DNA of 6,370 nucleotides from an uncultured beta proteobacterium (GTDB lineage: Bacteria > Pseudomonadota > Gammaproteobacteria > Burkholderiales > Burkholderiaceae_C): contig CAISIP010000330.1 in the NCBI GenBank assembly GCA_903885415.1, forward strand, positions 1-6,370. Direction: 5' to 3'. Below the pieces are notes generated by a model. That model was not told where the DNA came from. It saw only the letters and a list, made by a program, of their open reading frames with translations, and did no database searches. A program made the position numbers and the translations under genes. Positions 6,234-6,370 of the stretch are shown here, piece after piece (position 1 is the first letter of the stretch; every line of letters starts with the position of its first letter).

Positions 6234-6294
6234 GCGATTGGCCACGGGCGCGAAACGAGCCCGCTGCGGGGCGGCTGTGATGCGGTCCGCCACC

Positions 6295-6300
6295 TACAAT
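6295..6300 (+). promoter_or_regulatory. Possible -10 element for purB
   Basis: TACAAT is a five-of-six match to TATAAT. It ends 6 nt before the purB ATG, so transcription would begin at or next to the start codon. No hexamer near TTGACA lies 15-18 nt upstream; the region reads GCGGCTGTG. The call therefore rests on the -10 hexamer and the lack of any other candidate. Confidence 0.4.
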
Positions 6301-6306
6301 CGGGCC

Positions 6307-6370
6307 ATGACCTTCTCTGCTATTGCCGCCCTTTCGCCCCTCGACGGGCGCTACGCGGCCAAGCTCACCG
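6307..6370 (+). CDS. purB: Adenylosuccinate lyase N-terminus, cut off by window end
   Basis: Only 21 codons are present, but they include the PurB opening SPLDGRYA (residues 10-17), which is highly diagnostic for the bacterial enzyme of about 455 residues. Adenylosuccinate lyase releases fumarate in two purine steps: SAICAR to AICAR, and adenylosuccinate to AMP. It acts as a cytosolic tetramer. The ATG at 6307 has no Shine-Dalgarno sequence within 15 nt, and a -10-like TACAAT lies just upstream. The gene is divergent from the GST gene across 106 bp. Confidence 0.9.
   Translation, partial: MTFSAIAALSPLDGRYAAKLT

Noticed and set aside
1..6370. Search for tRNA/rRNA genes, CRISPR repeats, insertion-sequence ends, and toxin-antitoxin or phage genes
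   Set aside because: None seen. Nearly all bases are covered by recognised coding sequence, and the only gap over 100 bp is the GST-purB intergenic region.

Overview
This window looks like GC-rich chromosomal DNA from a betaproteobacterium, probably Burkholderiales or Rhodocyclales. The grounds are the codon use, the type of PurB N-terminus at the right edge, and the YibF-like glutathione S-transferase divergent from purB, an arrangement I recall as common in that class. The assignment to class is inference, not a database result.

Positions 1-5563 hold one tightly packed plus-strand operon of seven genes. In order they encode a DUF1365 protein (5' end cut off by the window), a cyclopropane-fatty-acid-synthase-like SAM methyltransferase, a secreted chalcone-isomerase-like protein, a 12-helix MFS transporter of the GPH type, a DUF3833 lipoprotein, a short-chain dehydrogenase/reductase, and a small NTF2/SnoaL-like protein. 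Three junctions are ATGA stop/start overlaps, one is a 19-nt overlap, and the two remaining gaps are 3 and 16 nt. Translation is therefore probably coupled and the genes probably act together. Gene sets of this kind are known next to ECF sigma factor/ChrR anti-sigma modules and an FAD-dependent amine-oxidase-like protein. In Rhodobacter sphaeroides related genes belong to the singlet-oxygen response and to methylated and furan fatty acid synthesis. The upstream half of such a locus, including its promoter, would lie left of this window.

A plausible working picture is as follows. The methyltransferase, with DUF1365 as partner, modifies unsaturated phospholipid acyl chains. The SDR and NTF2-like proteins may act on an oxidised or methylated intermediate in the cytosol. 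The transporter, the exported chalcone-isomerase-fold protein and the lipoprotein may handle a product or lipid at the envelope. Only the methyltransferase role has firm family support; the other roles are inferred from context.

Positions 5586-6370 are ordinary chromosome: a minus-strand YibF-like GST that converges on the operon, and a 106-bp intergenic region leading into the first 21 codons of purB (adenylosuccinate lyase). The purB start lies so close to a good -10 element that a leaderless or nearly leaderless mRNA is possible. I saw no rRNA, tRNA, CRISPR array, insertion sequence or phage gene.
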